Part shown: positions 9,403-18,386 of the stretch, piece by piece
Layout of the letters: each line of letters starts with the position of its first letter
How positions within the stretch are numbered: the stretch's first letter is position 1
NCBI GenBank assembly: GCA_040386935.1
Contig: JAZKEQ010000016.1
Coordinates: 62,001-126,000 of the forward strand
DNA: 64,000 nucleotides
Direction: 5' to 3'
Source: JABMMZ01 sp040386935
GTDB lineage: Bacteria > Bacteroidota > Bacteroidia > NS11-12g > UBA955
The notes under the pieces: generated by a model
Databases searched by the model: none
Seen by the model: only the letters and a program-made list of their open reading frames with translations
Told to the model about the DNA's origin: nothing
Program-made: the position numbers and the translations under genes

Positions 9403-9432
9403 ATAAAAAAGCCGACTACGAATAGCCGGCCT
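9403..9432 (-). terminator. Terminator of the 279-aa T9SS gene
   Basis: Leftward reading gives GCCG...CGGC followed by six T. Confidence 0.8.
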
Positions 9433-9460
9433 TTCTTTATATATAGCGCTTGAAAGTGTG

Positions 9461-10300
9461 TTAATGAAGAATTTCTAATTTCGACTGAAATACGCCTGTA
9501 TTGTTTTCAACCATTACAGTGTAAATACCATTGCTTAACGATGAAGTATTGATCATACATTCACTGCCTAATACAGTTTGAGTCATCACTACTTTGCCAT
9601 CTATACCGATGATACGAATGGTAAGTGATGATGTAGTAGTATACGATTGAATATACAATTGGTCTTTTGCAGGGTTAGGATACATCACAAAGTTTTGAGC
9701 CTGCACCTGTTTTACTGATGAAGCCATGCATTCACCCACATACACAACCCTTGTTTTTATGGTGGTATTGCCGCTGGCATCCACTGCTTCATATATTTCT
9801 TCATACCAGCCACTAACATTGGCATTCACATAGCCCGATTTTAAAACAATGCTGACTTGATTGGCTGAATAGTAATTGTCACTTACCGTTGGAGCAATAC
9901 TATTATAAGGTGTTCTGATCTGGTGGCAGATAGAATCTTTAGTATTCAAATTAATAGTAGGAGCAATACAATCATCTACTTTGAAATTAATGGTCTTGTA
10001 ACTGCTGTTGCCAAATTCATCTGTGGCTTTCACATCTAATTGATAGCTTTTTCGCATCGTTGAATTCAATGCGCCCGATGGCCAGGTTAATTCAACTACT
10101 ATATTGGAACTATCTGTCACATTATCCGTCACCGATAAATTTTTAAGAATGAATACTGAGTTAATCTGAATACAACTTGTATCCCTTGAAGTGTAAGTAA
10201 TCACAGGTGGTGTGGTATCCTGTGCTTTGGTAATTATGGCACCACCCAAAAGCAGTAACAATAAAGAACCTGTTTTAATTGATGTGTAGATTTTTTTCAT
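9461..10300 (-). CDS. T9SS-secreted protein with two Ig-like (DUF5011/HYR-type) domains
   Basis: 279 aa. The signal peptide ends near ITKAQD. Two Ig-like repeats of the DUF5011/HYR type follow (about 30-110 and 110-190): each has TPPVITY/APTINL-type starts and a D-x-F/A-S-G-N-x-x-x-K motif (VKATDEFGNSSYKT, VDASGNTTIKT). The tail VMYPNPAKDQLYIQ (from about residue 205) is a type A T9SS sorting domain. It is a surface protein of unknown ligand, with its own -7 box and terminator, so it is expressed separately from the larger cargo gene downstream. Confidence 0.82.
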   Translation of the reverse strand: MKKIYTSIKTGSLLLLLLGGAIITKAQDTTPPVITYTSRDTSCIQINSVFILKNLSVTDNVTDSSNIVVELTWPSGALNSTMRKSYQLDVKATDEFGNSSYKTINFKVDDCIAPTINLNTKDSICHQIRTPYNSIAPTVSDNYYSANQVSIVLKSGYVNANVSGWYEEIYEAVDASGNTTIKTRVVYVGECMASSVKQVQAQNFVMYPNPAKDQLYIQSYTTTSSLTIRIIGIDGKVVMTQTVLGSECMINTSSLSNGIYTVMVENNTGVFQSKLEILH

Positions 10301-10323
10301 AAGAGATCATGTTAAATGGAATT

Positions 10324-10331
10324 CAAAACTA
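10324..10331 (-). promoter_or_regulatory. -7 element of the 279-aa T9SS gene
   Basis: TAGTTTTG on the minus strand, 23 nt before the start codon at 10300. Confidence 0.5.
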
Positions 10332-10482
10332 GTTATTTCAATCAGCATTGATTGCCTTAAATCTCTGTTTTACAAAATCATGACCTCTTTTTTACTGAAA
10401 AATGACAGCTTGGTCAGAAAATAAATTAGCCTTTTTCACTCCCTTTTTGTCCACATCATTTTATTTGCAGCGAATTCTGTCG

Positions 10483-10490
10483 TACTTTTG
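10483..10490 (+). promoter_or_regulatory. -7 promoter element of carB
   Basis: TACTTTTG fits TAnnTTTG. It overlaps the in-frame TTG at 10488, so that codon lies inside the promoter and cannot be the start; the ATG at 10509 is 18 nt downstream. Confidence 0.65.
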
Positions 10491-10508
10491 CCAAATTTTA
10501 TACTTTAT

Positions 10509-13325
10509 ATGCCTAAAGATTCCTCCATCAAATCAGTTCTAATTATCGGTAGCGGTCCCATCATCATTGGTCAGGCTTGCGAGTTCGATTACTCAGGTAG
10601 TCAGGCCGCACGCTCATTACGTGAAGAAGGTATTGAGGTATCCCTCATCAACAGCAATCCGGCCACAATTATGACCGATAAGGTGACAGCCGATCACGTG
10701 TATTTGCTCCCCCTTACCTGCGAATCAATAGAAAAAATATTAAAGGAAAGACATATCGATGCCGTACTTCCAACTATGGGTGGTCAAACAGCATTGAATC
10801 TGTGTATCGAAGCTGAAGACCTGGGTATCTGGGAAAAATACAATATCCGCATCATTGGGGTAGATACAGCAGCCATTCAAAAAACTGAGAACCGCGAATT
10901 GTTTCGTCAATTGATGATTGATATTGGTGTTGGTGTTGCTACCAGCGGCACAGCCAATTCATTCCTCGAAGGTAAAGAGATTGCACAACGCATCGGTTAT
11001 CCATTGGTTATCCGCCCTTCGTTTACCTTGGGTGGAACAGGTGGTGGTTTCGTCAACAATAAAAGTGAATTAGATGAAAAATTGCGCATCGGTTTAGAAG
11101 CTTCACCAACCCACGAAGTATTGGTAGAACAAGCCGTGTTGGGATGGAAAGAATATGAATTGGAATTGTTGCGCGACAATAAAAATGATATCGCAGTAAT
11201 ATGTACCATCGAGAATCTGGATCCTATGGGGATTCATACCGGTGACAGTATTACCATCGCCCCGGCCATGACCCTCAGCGACACTTGCTTTCAAAACATG
11301 CGCGACCTGTCATTCAGAATGATGCGCAGCATAGGTAATTTTGCAGGTGGATGTAATGTACAGTTCGCAGTTAATCCTGAGAACGAAGACATCATCGCCA
11401 TTGAGATTAATCCAAGGGTATCGCGCTCATCAGCATTGGCAAGTAAAGCTACCGGTTACCCAATTGCTAAAATAGCCGCTAAGCTGGCCATCGGTTATAA
11501 CCTCGATGAATTAAAAAATCCGGTAACCAAAACCACTTCAGCATTTTTCGAACCGGCCATCGACTATGTGATCATCAAAATACCGCGTTGGAATTTCGAT
11601 AAGTTTAAAGGAGCTGATAAAAGCTTAGGCTTACAAATGAAATCTGTAGGTGAAGTAATGGCCATCGGTCGCAGTTTTCAGGAAGCACTTCAAAAAGCTT
11701 GTCAATCGCTTGAAATACGCAAACACGGATTAGGTGCCGATGGTACCGGTATTCGCAATCTTGAAGAAATAGCGCACAGTCTGGAGCATCCGAGCTGGGA
11801 CCGTCTCTTCCATTTAAAAGACGCCATCGATTTGGGTGTGCCTTTAACTACTATACAAAAATTAACCCGTATCGACCGCTGGTTCCTTGAGCAGATACTG
11901 GATCTGGTGAATACTGAAAAAGAAATCAGACGTTTTACGCTTGATACTTTACCTGAATCACTGATAAGAACAGCCAAACAAAAAGGCTACAGCGATTTTC
12001 AGATTGCCTGGTTAATTAAAAATTGCACCGAAGATGAGGTGTATGAAAAACGCAAAAAAATGGGCATCACACGTACCTATAAAATGGTAGATACTTGTGC
12101 TGCTGAATTTCCTTCACCTACCAATTATTTCTACTCTTGTTTCGAAGGTGAAAACGAAAGTGTATCGAGCGATAAGAAAAAAATTGTGGTATTGGGCAGT
12201 GGTCCTAACCGTATCGGTCAGGGCATCGAGTTCGATTACAGTTGTGTACACGGCTTATTAGCTGCCAAAGAATCAGGGTATGAAGCCATCATGGTGAACT
12301 GCAATCCTGAGACAGTGAGTACCGACTTTGATATGGCCAATAAACTGTATTTCGAACCGGTATACTGGGAACATTTATGGGAAATCATAGAGCATGAAAA
12401 ACCTGAAGGTGTCATCGTACAACTGGGTGGTCAAACAGCACTTAAACTGGCTGAAAAATTACACGAAAAAGGCATTAAAATTATCGGAACTAGTTTCCCT
12501 AATATGGACATGAGTGAAGACCGCGGTTTGTTCAGCGACCTATTGAAGAACCTCGATATTCCTTACCCGCGCTATGGTGTTACCGAAACAGCTGAAGATG
12601 CGGTGCGTATTGCCAATGAAGTAGGGTATCCGGTATTGGTGCGTCCGAGTTATGTATTGGGTGGACAAGGAATGAAAATTGTGATCAATGACGAAGACCT
12701 TGAAACAGCCGTTATCGGTTTGTTGGGTGACTTGCCGGGCAACCGTGTACTCATCGACCATTTCCTTGATAGAGCTGAAGAAGCTGAGTGCGATGTAATA
12801 TGCGATGGTGAAGATTATCATGTTATCGGTATGATGGAACACATTGAGCCTGCCGGTATTCACAGTGGCGATAGCAGTGCGGTATTGCCGCCTTTCAGCC
12901 TTAGCGAAAATGTGAAAAAACAAATGGAAGAGTACAGTAAAAAACTGGCTTTCAATATGAATATTCGCGGATTGCTGAACATACAATTCGCTATCAAAGA
13001 TGAGAAAGTATATGTAATTGAAGCCAACCCGCGTGCCAGTCGTACCGTGCCATTTATTTGCAAAGCCTACGATGTGCCGTATATCAATATCGCGACTAAA
13101 ATCATGCTGGGTGTCAATAAACTGAAAGACTTCAAAATTGAACCGAAGTTAGAAGGGTATGCCATCAAGTTGCCGGTGTTCTCATTCAATAAGTTCCCGA
13201 ATGTCAATCGCGAATTGGGTCCTGAAATGAAGAGTACAGGTGAAGCCATTCTGTTTGTAAAAGATACCAAGGACCCTGAGTTCCGCGAAATCTACAGCAA
13301 AAAGAGCATGTACCTCAGTCGTTAA
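10509..13325 (+). CDS. carB: Carbamoyl-phosphate synthase large subunit
   Basis: 938 aa from ATG 10509 (MPKDSSIKSVLIIGSGPIII). It makes carbamoyl phosphate from ammonia (supplied by CarA), bicarbonate and two ATP, for arginine and pyrimidine synthesis. The two homologous halves are plain: each starts with a Rossmann-like preATP-grasp segment (SVLIIGSGPIIIGQACEFDY; KIVVLGSGPNRIGQGIEFDY) followed by an ATP-grasp domain with the conserved VRPSFTLGGTGGG and VRPSYVLGGQGM loops. The protein stops right after the second ATP-grasp half. The C-terminal MGS-like allosteric domain of the roughly 1073-aa enterobacterial enzyme is absent, as I recall for other Bacteroidota CarB proteins of about 940-950 aa. 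carA is not adjacent. Confidence 0.95.
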   Translation: MPKDSSIKSVLIIGSGPIIIGQACEFDYSGSQAARSLREEGIEVSLINSNPATIMTDKVTADHVYLLPLTCESIEKILKERHIDAVLPTMGGQTALNLCIEAEDLGIWEKYNIRIIGVDTAAIQKTENRELFRQLMIDIGVGVATSGTANSFLEGKEIAQRIGYPLVIRPSFTLGGTGGGFVNNKSELDEKLRIGLEASPTHEVLVEQAVLGWKEYELELLRDNKNDIAVICTIENLDPMGIHTGDSITIAPAMTLSDTCFQNMRDLSFRMMRSIGNFAGGCNVQFAVNPENEDIIAIEINPRVSRSSALASKATGYPIAKIAAKLAIGYNLDELKNPVTKTTSAFFEPAIDYVIIKIPRWNFDKFKGADKSLGLQMKSVGEVMAIGRSFQEALQKACQSLEIRKHGLGADGTGIRNLEEIAHSLEHPSWDRLFHLKDAIDLGVPLTTIQKLTRIDRWFLEQILDLVNTEKEIRRFTLDTLPESLIRTAKQKGYSDFQIAWLIKNCTEDEVYEKRKKMGITRTYKMVDTCAAEFPSPTNYFYSCFEGENESVSSDKKKIVVLGSGPNRIGQGIEFDYSCVHGLLAAKESGYEAIMVNCNPETVSTDFDMANKLYFEPVYWEHLWEIIEHEKPEGVIVQLGGQTALKLAEKLHEKGIKIIGTSFPNMDMSEDRGLFSDLLKNLDIPYPRYGVTETAEDAVRIANEVGYPVLVRPSYVLGGQGMKIVINDEDLETAVIGLLGDLPGNRVLIDHFLDRAEEAECDVICDGEDYHVIGMMEHIEPAGIHSGDSSAVLPPFSLSENVKKQMEEYSKKLAFNMNIRGLLNIQFAIKDEKVYVIEANPRASRTVPFICKAYDVPYINIATKIMLGVNKLKDFKIEPKLEGYAIKLPVFSFNKFPNVNRELGPEMKSTGEAILFVKDTKDPEFREIYSKKSMYLSR

Positions 13326-13420
13326 TTTATAGTCCTTCATTCTTCTTTAAATGGGAGATTGAACGATTCATTAAACATCCTTATCAATTTTTTAAATAAT
13401 CAAATTGATTTGAAATGCTA

Positions 13421-13428
13421 TAATTTTG
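13421..13428 (+). promoter_or_regulatory. -7 element of the AraC-family gene
   Basis: TAATTTTG, matching TAnnTTTG; it contains the TTG at 13426, which is therefore not the start codon. Confidence 0.5.
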
Positions 13429-13458
13429 CCGCATTGTTCAGAAAGTATTTTTAGTGAG

Positions 13459-14214
13459 ATGAATATGCAGGATAATATAGTTGTAGCAGAAATTGAGCGT
13501 ATCAACAGTGATATGGCACTTGCTGTTATTCCTGTTGAACCATTTAAAGACAGTTTACTGAACATTGCTGAAACAAGCGAATCACATACCTTGGTTTATT
13601 GGCTGGGCAATCAGGATTGTTTGTTCGATTTGAATGATAATTTCTACAAATTCGAAATCAGTATTGCGAAAAGCTATTTTAAAAAGTACCAACAGGATCT
13701 GCTTTTTCTTAAAAACAATCAGGCCATCTGTTGCAATGTGCAAAGCAAACTATTGGACATATTGAATTGCAAAATGCAGGGTCTGCAGCGCAGTTTATAC
13801 ATCGAAGGGCTTATTCTGAATTTGGTTCACTATGCCATGAAAAGCAATAGCATCGAAATGCCTTTCTGCGACTCATGTGTATTTCTGAATAAGCCTATTG
13901 AAGTCGATAAAATTCAAAAATCAAAAGAATACATTCTTCAAAATCTTCATGCTCAATTAACCATTCCTGCCATAGCAGCTGTAGTGGGCACCAATCAATG
14001 CTATTTGAAAAAGGGATTCAAAGAAATTTTTGGTGTCACCATTTTTGATTTTGTATTGGAAAATCGCATGGTAAAAGCACACCACTCTCTCAAAAATAAA
14101 ACAACCAAACTAGCTGATATCGCTGACATGGTGGGTTATTCATCGCTCAGCAGTTTCAGTCAGGCATTCAAAAAATATTACGGCATCAATCCCAGTCAGG
14201 TAGCCGAAAATTAA
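13459..14214 (+). CDS. AraC-family transcriptional regulator
   Basis: 251 aa from ATG 13459 (or Met three codons later). The C-terminal ~95 residues form the double helix-turn-helix of AraC/XylS regulators (TIPAIAAVVGTNQCYLKKGF for the first; KLADIADMVGYSSLSSFSQA followed by FKKYYGINPSQ for the second). The N-terminal ~150 residues are a ligand or effector domain of unrecognised type. It stands just upstream of the TonB siderophore receptor, in the same direction. Regulators of this subgroup often control siderophore uptake (for example PchR/YbtA types), so control of the receptor and PepSY genes is likely but inferred. Confidence 0.85.
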   Translation: MNMQDNIVVAEIERINSDMALAVIPVEPFKDSLLNIAETSESHTLVYWLGNQDCLFDLNDNFYKFEISIAKSYFKKYQQDLLFLKNNQAICCNVQSKLLDILNCKMQGLQRSLYIEGLILNLVHYAMKSNSIEMPFCDSCVFLNKPIEVDKIQKSKEYILQNLHAQLTIPAIAAVVGTNQCYLKKGFKEIFGVTIFDFVLENRMVKAHHSLKNKTTKLADIADMVGYSSLSSFSQAFKKYYGINPSQVAEN

Positions 14215-14273
14215 TATTACCGATTTCTACAAATCATTTCCCAATTTCTTAAATCAGGCAACTGATGGAAACA

Positions 14274-14281
14274 TACTTTTG
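14274..14281 (+). promoter_or_regulatory. -7 element of the TonB receptor gene
   Basis: TACTTTTG, 35 nt upstream of the ATG at 14317. No recognisable -33 TTG at the right distance, which would fit an activator-dependent promoter. Confidence 0.5.
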
Positions 14282-14316
14282 CGGCTTATTTAAAATAATT
14301 CTAAATAAGAACCGTC

Positions 14317-16467
14317 ATGAAATTACAATTAATAACAGCTTTAATGCTCATCTCCGGTTTTGTCAAAGCACAAAATCAAGAAAAAGACTCTATCAAAACC
14401 CATACACTCAACAATGTGACACTATCTGTCGGAGGCTCTAAGTATAAGTCAGACAGCAGTTCCACAGTTTCAAAACTGCCATTAAAAGACATTGAAAATC
14501 CACAGGTATACAATGTCATTCCCAAGAGTGTGCTCAAAGATCAGGTGGTCACTAATTTGAACAACGCCCTACAAAATGCAACCGGTGTAACCCGCTTATG
14601 GGAATCTACCGGCAGGGGAGGCGATGGTGGCGAGTATTACACCATGCGCGGATTCGCACTGCAACCAACCATGATTAATGGCATGGCCGGTATCAGCAAC
14701 GGTGGTTTAGATCCTGCCAATGTTGAAACCATCGAAGTGATTAAAGGCCCATCAGGCACTTTATTTGGCGGCAACCTCATTGCCTATGGCGGGTTCATTA
14801 ATATCATCACTAAACGCCCTTATAGCAAGTTTGGTGGCGAAGTGAACTATGTAACAGGTAGCAATCAACTCAACAGACTCACCACTGATATCAATATACC
14901 CTTGAGCAAACAGTTATTCATCAGAATCAATTCGGCCATGCACTCCGAAAATTCTTTCCAGAACGCAGGCTTTTATAAGTCAGTTTTCTTTGCACCTTCA
15001 CTTAAATTTATTGCCAATGATAAGCTCACATTTTTAATTAACACCGAATATAAATCATCTGAAAGTGCCAACGCTCCTATGATTTTTTTAAGCCGATATT
15101 CACCACTGTCATTCAATAACCTCACCTTGTTTGAAAACAATTACAAGAATTCATTTACAAGCAATAGCCTATCGATTAAAAACCCAACCTATGGTGCACA
15201 ATCACAAGCCTTGTATAAAATTTCAAAAAGCTGGACTTCACAAACTGTATTGTCTGCCAGCAATACAAAATCCAACGGCTACTATCACTACCTGTGGGAT
15301 GCAGCCAATGGCAGCCAGTTTACACGATTCATTTCTAAACGCAGCGGTGAAACCAATGCCACTGATATTCAACAAAATTTCATCGGCGATTTTAAAATAG
15401 GGAAAGTCAGAAACAGAATGGTAGTTGGTGTTGATTACCTTAATAAACAAATACAAAACAACAGCACAGGTTGGATGGCGCATGGTATTGTGTCTTTGGC
15501 TACAGGTGTTGATTCAGGTATACTCACCCCTCAGGCGGTTGACAATACATTGTTGAATTCTACTGAAGGCAATTCAAATGCTGTGACACAAGTATTAAGC
15601 GCCTACATTTCTGATGTTGTCAATCTATCGCCAAGTTTGTCGGCCATGCTGAGTTTAAGAGTTGATAATTTCAAAGGCAAACCCAACTACTGGACAACCG
15701 ATGAAATTAAAAATCAAGTCACCCTATCACCTAAATTCGGATTGGTGTATCAACCTATAAAAGATAAACTGTCAGTATTCGGAAATTACATGAATGGTTT
15801 CATGAATATCGACCCGGCCATGGTTGCTGATATCAATGGCAATAATCCCACTGTTAAAATCTTTGATCCCGAACATGCCAATCAGTTGGAGTTCGGAACC
15901 AAGGCCAATCTTTTAAAAAACAAACTGGCGCTTACTGCAAGTTACTACGACATTACAGTGGCCAATAAAGTAATGACCGACCCAACAAATCCTAATAACT
16001 CTGTTCAGGGTGGAGAGGTAAAAAGTCAGGGCTTTGAATTAAGTGTGATTGGTAGTTTAGCTGAAGGTTTAAACATCATCACAGGCTTTAGTCATAACAT
16101 CAGCAAGGTAAGTAAAGATGCACCTGAAACAGGCTATTTGAATCTGCGCCCTGAAGAAGCAGGTCCTCAAACATTGATCAACTTATGGGTGAACTATAAA
16201 TTTAACAGCGGTGCATTTAAGAATTGGGGAATTGGATTTGGCGGTAATTCAGCCAGCGAACATAAAACATTGAACAGAGCCAATACCGGTACATTCACAT
16301 TGCCTGCTTACAATGTATTCAATACAGTGATTTCTTACACAGGCGACAATTTTAACATCAATTTTAAAGTCGATAATCTCACCGACCAAAAATATTTCAC
16401 AGGTTGGTCTACTGTTACACCTCAAAAACCAAGAACTGTTGCCTTGGCATTAGGCTTTAAGTTTTAA
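14317..16467 (+). CDS. TonB-dependent siderophore receptor
   Basis: 716 aa. Signal peptide (1-18, ending FVKAQ); plug domain (about 45-165) with QNATGVTRLWE, MRGFALQPTMING and the VETIEVIKGPSGTLFGGN stretch diagnostic of siderophore receptors; then a 22-strand beta barrel ending in the Phe-terminated strand (TVALALGFKF). It carries Fe(III)-siderophores across the outer membrane using TonB/ExbBD energy. It lacks the N-terminal carboxypeptidase-like domain common in SusC-type receptors, which supports a ferrichrome/FoxA/FhuE-type role. The PepSY gene starts one base after its stop codon, so they share a transcript. An AraC regulator lies upstream. The particular siderophore cannot be told. Confidence 0.92.
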   Translation: MKLQLITALMLISGFVKAQNQEKDSIKTHTLNNVTLSVGGSKYKSDSSSTVSKLPLKDIENPQVYNVIPKSVLKDQVVTNLNNALQNATGVTRLWESTGRGGDGGEYYTMRGFALQPTMINGMAGISNGGLDPANVETIEVIKGPSGTLFGGNLIAYGGFINIITKRPYSKFGGEVNYVTGSNQLNRLTTDINIPLSKQLFIRINSAMHSENSFQNAGFYKSVFFAPSLKFIANDKLTFLINTEYKSSESANAPMIFLSRYSPLSFNNLTLFENNYKNSFTSNSLSIKNPTYGAQSQALYKISKSWTSQTVLSASNTKSNGYYHYLWDAANGSQFTRFISKRSGETNATDIQQNFIGDFKIGKVRNRMVVGVDYLNKQIQNNSTGWMAHGIVSLATGVDSGILTPQAVDNTLLNSTEGNSNAVTQVLSAYISDVVNLSPSLSAMLSLRVDNFKGKPNYWTTDEIKNQVTLSPKFGLVYQPIKDKLSVFGNYMNGFMNIDPAMVADINGNNPTVKIFDPEHANQLEFGTKANLLKNKLALTASYYDITVANKVMTDPTNPNNSVQGGEVKSQGFELSVIGSLAEGLNIITGFSHNISKVSKDAPETGYLNLRPEEAGPQTLINLWVNYKFNSGAFKNWGIGFGGNSASEHKTLNRANTGTFTLPAYNVFNTVISYTGDNFNINFKVDNLTDQKYFTGWSTVTPQKPRTVALALGFKF

Positions 16468-16468
16468 G

Positions 16469-17605
16469 ATGAAGCGATACAAAAAAGCATTCAGAAAAAT
16501 ACACCTCTGGCTCGGACTCACCTCCGGGCTGGTGGTGTTTATCATCGCCATCACAGGTTGCTTGTATGCCTTTCAGGAAGAGCTGCAATTTGCCACACAA
16601 TCCTACAGATATGTTGCACCGCAAAATCAAGCGTATTTACTGCCAAGTCAGTTAGGGGCCATTGCGCAGAAACAGTTGCCTGACAAGCTTCTACACTCTG
16701 TTAAATACAACGAAACCGACTGTTCAGTCGAAGCTATTTTTTATCACTATGAACCATCCTACTATTACACCGTTTATCTGAATCCTTATACCGGTAAAGT
16801 GCTGCATGTACAGAATATGGAAGAAGGTTTTTTTCGTTGGGTGTTGGATGGGCATTTTTATCTGTGGTTACCGCATGAAGTTGGTCAGGTAGTAGTCGCT
16901 ATTTTTACCCTTATTTTTTTGGTCATGGTCATTACCGGTTTAATCCTTTGGTGGCCGGCCAATAAAAAAGTGATAGGGCAGCGCTTGCGTTTTAAATGGA
17001 AAATTACCACCACCTGGAAACGCAAAAATTTCGACTTGCACAGCATCACAGGATTTTACATTTCACTCATCGCATTGGTATTTATTATTACAGGGCTGGT
17101 ATGGGGTTTTCAGTGGTGGGCCTATGGGTATTACAAAGTAATGGGAGGCGAAAAATCATTGGTGTACAGCGATGCGGTGTCTGTTAAAAATAGTGCAGTG
17201 CCGGCACAGTATCCATTGGATGCCATTTATCAGAAAGTAAAAAACGAAACACCCAATGCGGTATCCATAGAAGTGCATCCGCCTGAGACTGAAACATCGG
17301 GCATAGCAGTGAATGTCAATATGGATAAAGGCACTTACTGGACCATAGATTATCGCTACTTCGATCGCTATTCGCTGAAGGAAATTACGGTGAACCACAT
17401 TTACGGCCGCTATAAAAATGCCACCATGGCCGATAAATTAATGCGCATGAATTACGACATACACACAGGTGCCGTATTGGGATTTGCCGGAAAAGTATTG
17501 GCGTTTTTAGTGAGCTTGCTCATCGCTACTTTGCCTATTACGGGTTGCATTCTTTGGTGGAATCGTAGAAAGAAGGAGTTCCTTAAAACAAACACTCCAC
17601 TTTAA
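16469..17605 (+). CDS. PepSY-associated transmembrane protein (siderophore/iron reduction partner)
   Basis: 378 aa with four transmembrane helices of the PepSY_TM family: residues about 11-33 (LGLTSGLVVFIIAITGCLY), 140-160 (VVAIFTLIFLVMVITGLILW), 190-215 and 335-360. PepSY-like extracytoplasmic domains lie between them (for example YTVYLNPYTGKVLHVQNMEEG). Conserved histidines (KIHLWLGL, DGHFYLWLPH, LHSITGFY, YDIHTGAVLG) could bind haem; some family members (FoxB, FiuB type) are periplasmic Fe(III)-siderophore reductases. Coupling to the receptor gene by a single spacer base supports this role. The last 23 bp overlap the convergent gene. Confidence 0.87.
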   Translation: MKRYKKAFRKIHLWLGLTSGLVVFIIAITGCLYAFQEELQFATQSYRYVAPQNQAYLLPSQLGAIAQKQLPDKLLHSVKYNETDCSVEAIFYHYEPSYYYTVYLNPYTGKVLHVQNMEEGFFRWVLDGHFYLWLPHEVGQVVVAIFTLIFLVMVITGLILWWPANKKVIGQRLRFKWKITTTWKRKNFDLHSITGFYISLIALVFIITGLVWGFQWWAYGYYKVMGGEKSLVYSDAVSVKNSAVPAQYPLDAIYQKVKNETPNAVSIEVHPPETETSGIAVNVNMDKGTYWTIDYRYFDRYSLKEITVNHIYGRYKNATMADKLMRMNYDIHTGAVLGFAGKVLAFLVSLLIATLPITGCILWWNRRKKEFLKTNTPL

Positions 17606-18329
17606 ATTCCATCCTTCGGGCACTGATGTATTTTATGGTACTTGGTACGTTCCACCTAACATAGTCTTCCTTCATGTCCTGACTTTTATAACCAAGCATC
17701 ATGCTGAAAACATTTTGATTTGCGGTTCGGTATGATCGGCCAAAACCGAATCCAAAATTGAGACCACCGTACTTCACTGTATTGGGTTCTGTCAGGCTGA
17801 AACCATAACCGGCATTGGCGTACAGAAACATAGATTTGGGCTTGTTGTTGAAATACTCTCTGAAATCTAAAGTAGTAACAGCCAATGCTGTTTCGTAATA
17901 ACTGTAAGGGTCGAGGCCAATTGAAAAACCTGCCTGAGCATTTTTACCAATCCGTTTTAATGCATTGAATCGTGCCACAAAACTTGAAGTAGGATAAAAC
18001 CCATCAGAGCCAAGCGAAATACCGAATTGATAGCCGCATACCCAACCGCTGTCGGGTAATGGGCGTTTGATAACATTTAATCGACCGGGGCGGTTTATCG
18101 CCACAGGATTCGTTTCACTGAAAGTGATTTCGGAAATTTCACTGAGATTAATTTTAGTAGCCAATCCATATTGCTTAATAATAGCAAATGAATCGGGCAC
18201 CACCTTTATCAATTCTGCTTTTATCTGTAAACCATTTTTTAATTTAATGATGTACAAATCTGTTTGTTGGGCATTGCAATTGATAATGCCGACAAAAATA
18301 AAAGAAGCAATCAGGATGAAATGTCTCAA
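17583..18329 (-). CDS. Secreted/outer-membrane protein of unknown function
   Basis: 248 aa. Signal peptide ending NCNAQQ (about 1-22). A small beta-rich N-terminal part (DLYIIKLKNGLQIKAELIKV..., about 23-75) resembles SH3/LSm-like 'KNG...I.G.I' modules seen before outer-membrane barrels in Bacteroidota. The rest has alternating hydrophobic strands (SMFLYANAGYGFSLTEP, GGLNFGFGFGRSYRT, FSMMLGYKSQ), fitting an 8-stranded beta barrel ending in MEFKVECLF. The function is not recognised. Its 3' end overlaps the PepSY gene by 23 bp (convergent). Confidence 0.7.
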   Translation of the reverse strand: MRHFILIASFIFVGIINCNAQQTDLYIIKLKNGLQIKAELIKVVPDSFAIIKQYGLATKINLSEISEITFSETNPVAINRPGRLNVIKRPLPDSGWVCGYQFGISLGSDGFYPTSSFVARFNALKRIGKNAQAGFSIGLDPYSYYETALAVTTLDFREYFNNKPKSMFLYANAGYGFSLTEPNTVKYGGLNFGFGFGRSYRTANQNVFSMMLGYKSQDMKEDYVRWNVPSTIKYISARRMEFKVECLF

Positions 18330-18352
18330 AATAATAAATTTGTTTTATTGAC

Positions 18353-18360
18353 CAAAATTA
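18353..18360 (-). promoter_or_regulatory. -7 element of the 248-aa outer-membrane gene
   Basis: TAATTTTG on the minus strand, 23 nt before the start codon at 18329. Confidence 0.45.
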
Positions 18361-18386
18361 GCTTATTTCGATTAAAATAGTTCATT

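Noticed and set aside
10488..10508. Upstream TTG start for carB
   Set aside because: The TTG is part of the TAnnTTTG promoter box; the same holds for TTG at 13426 and 59590, so the later ATGs were chosen.
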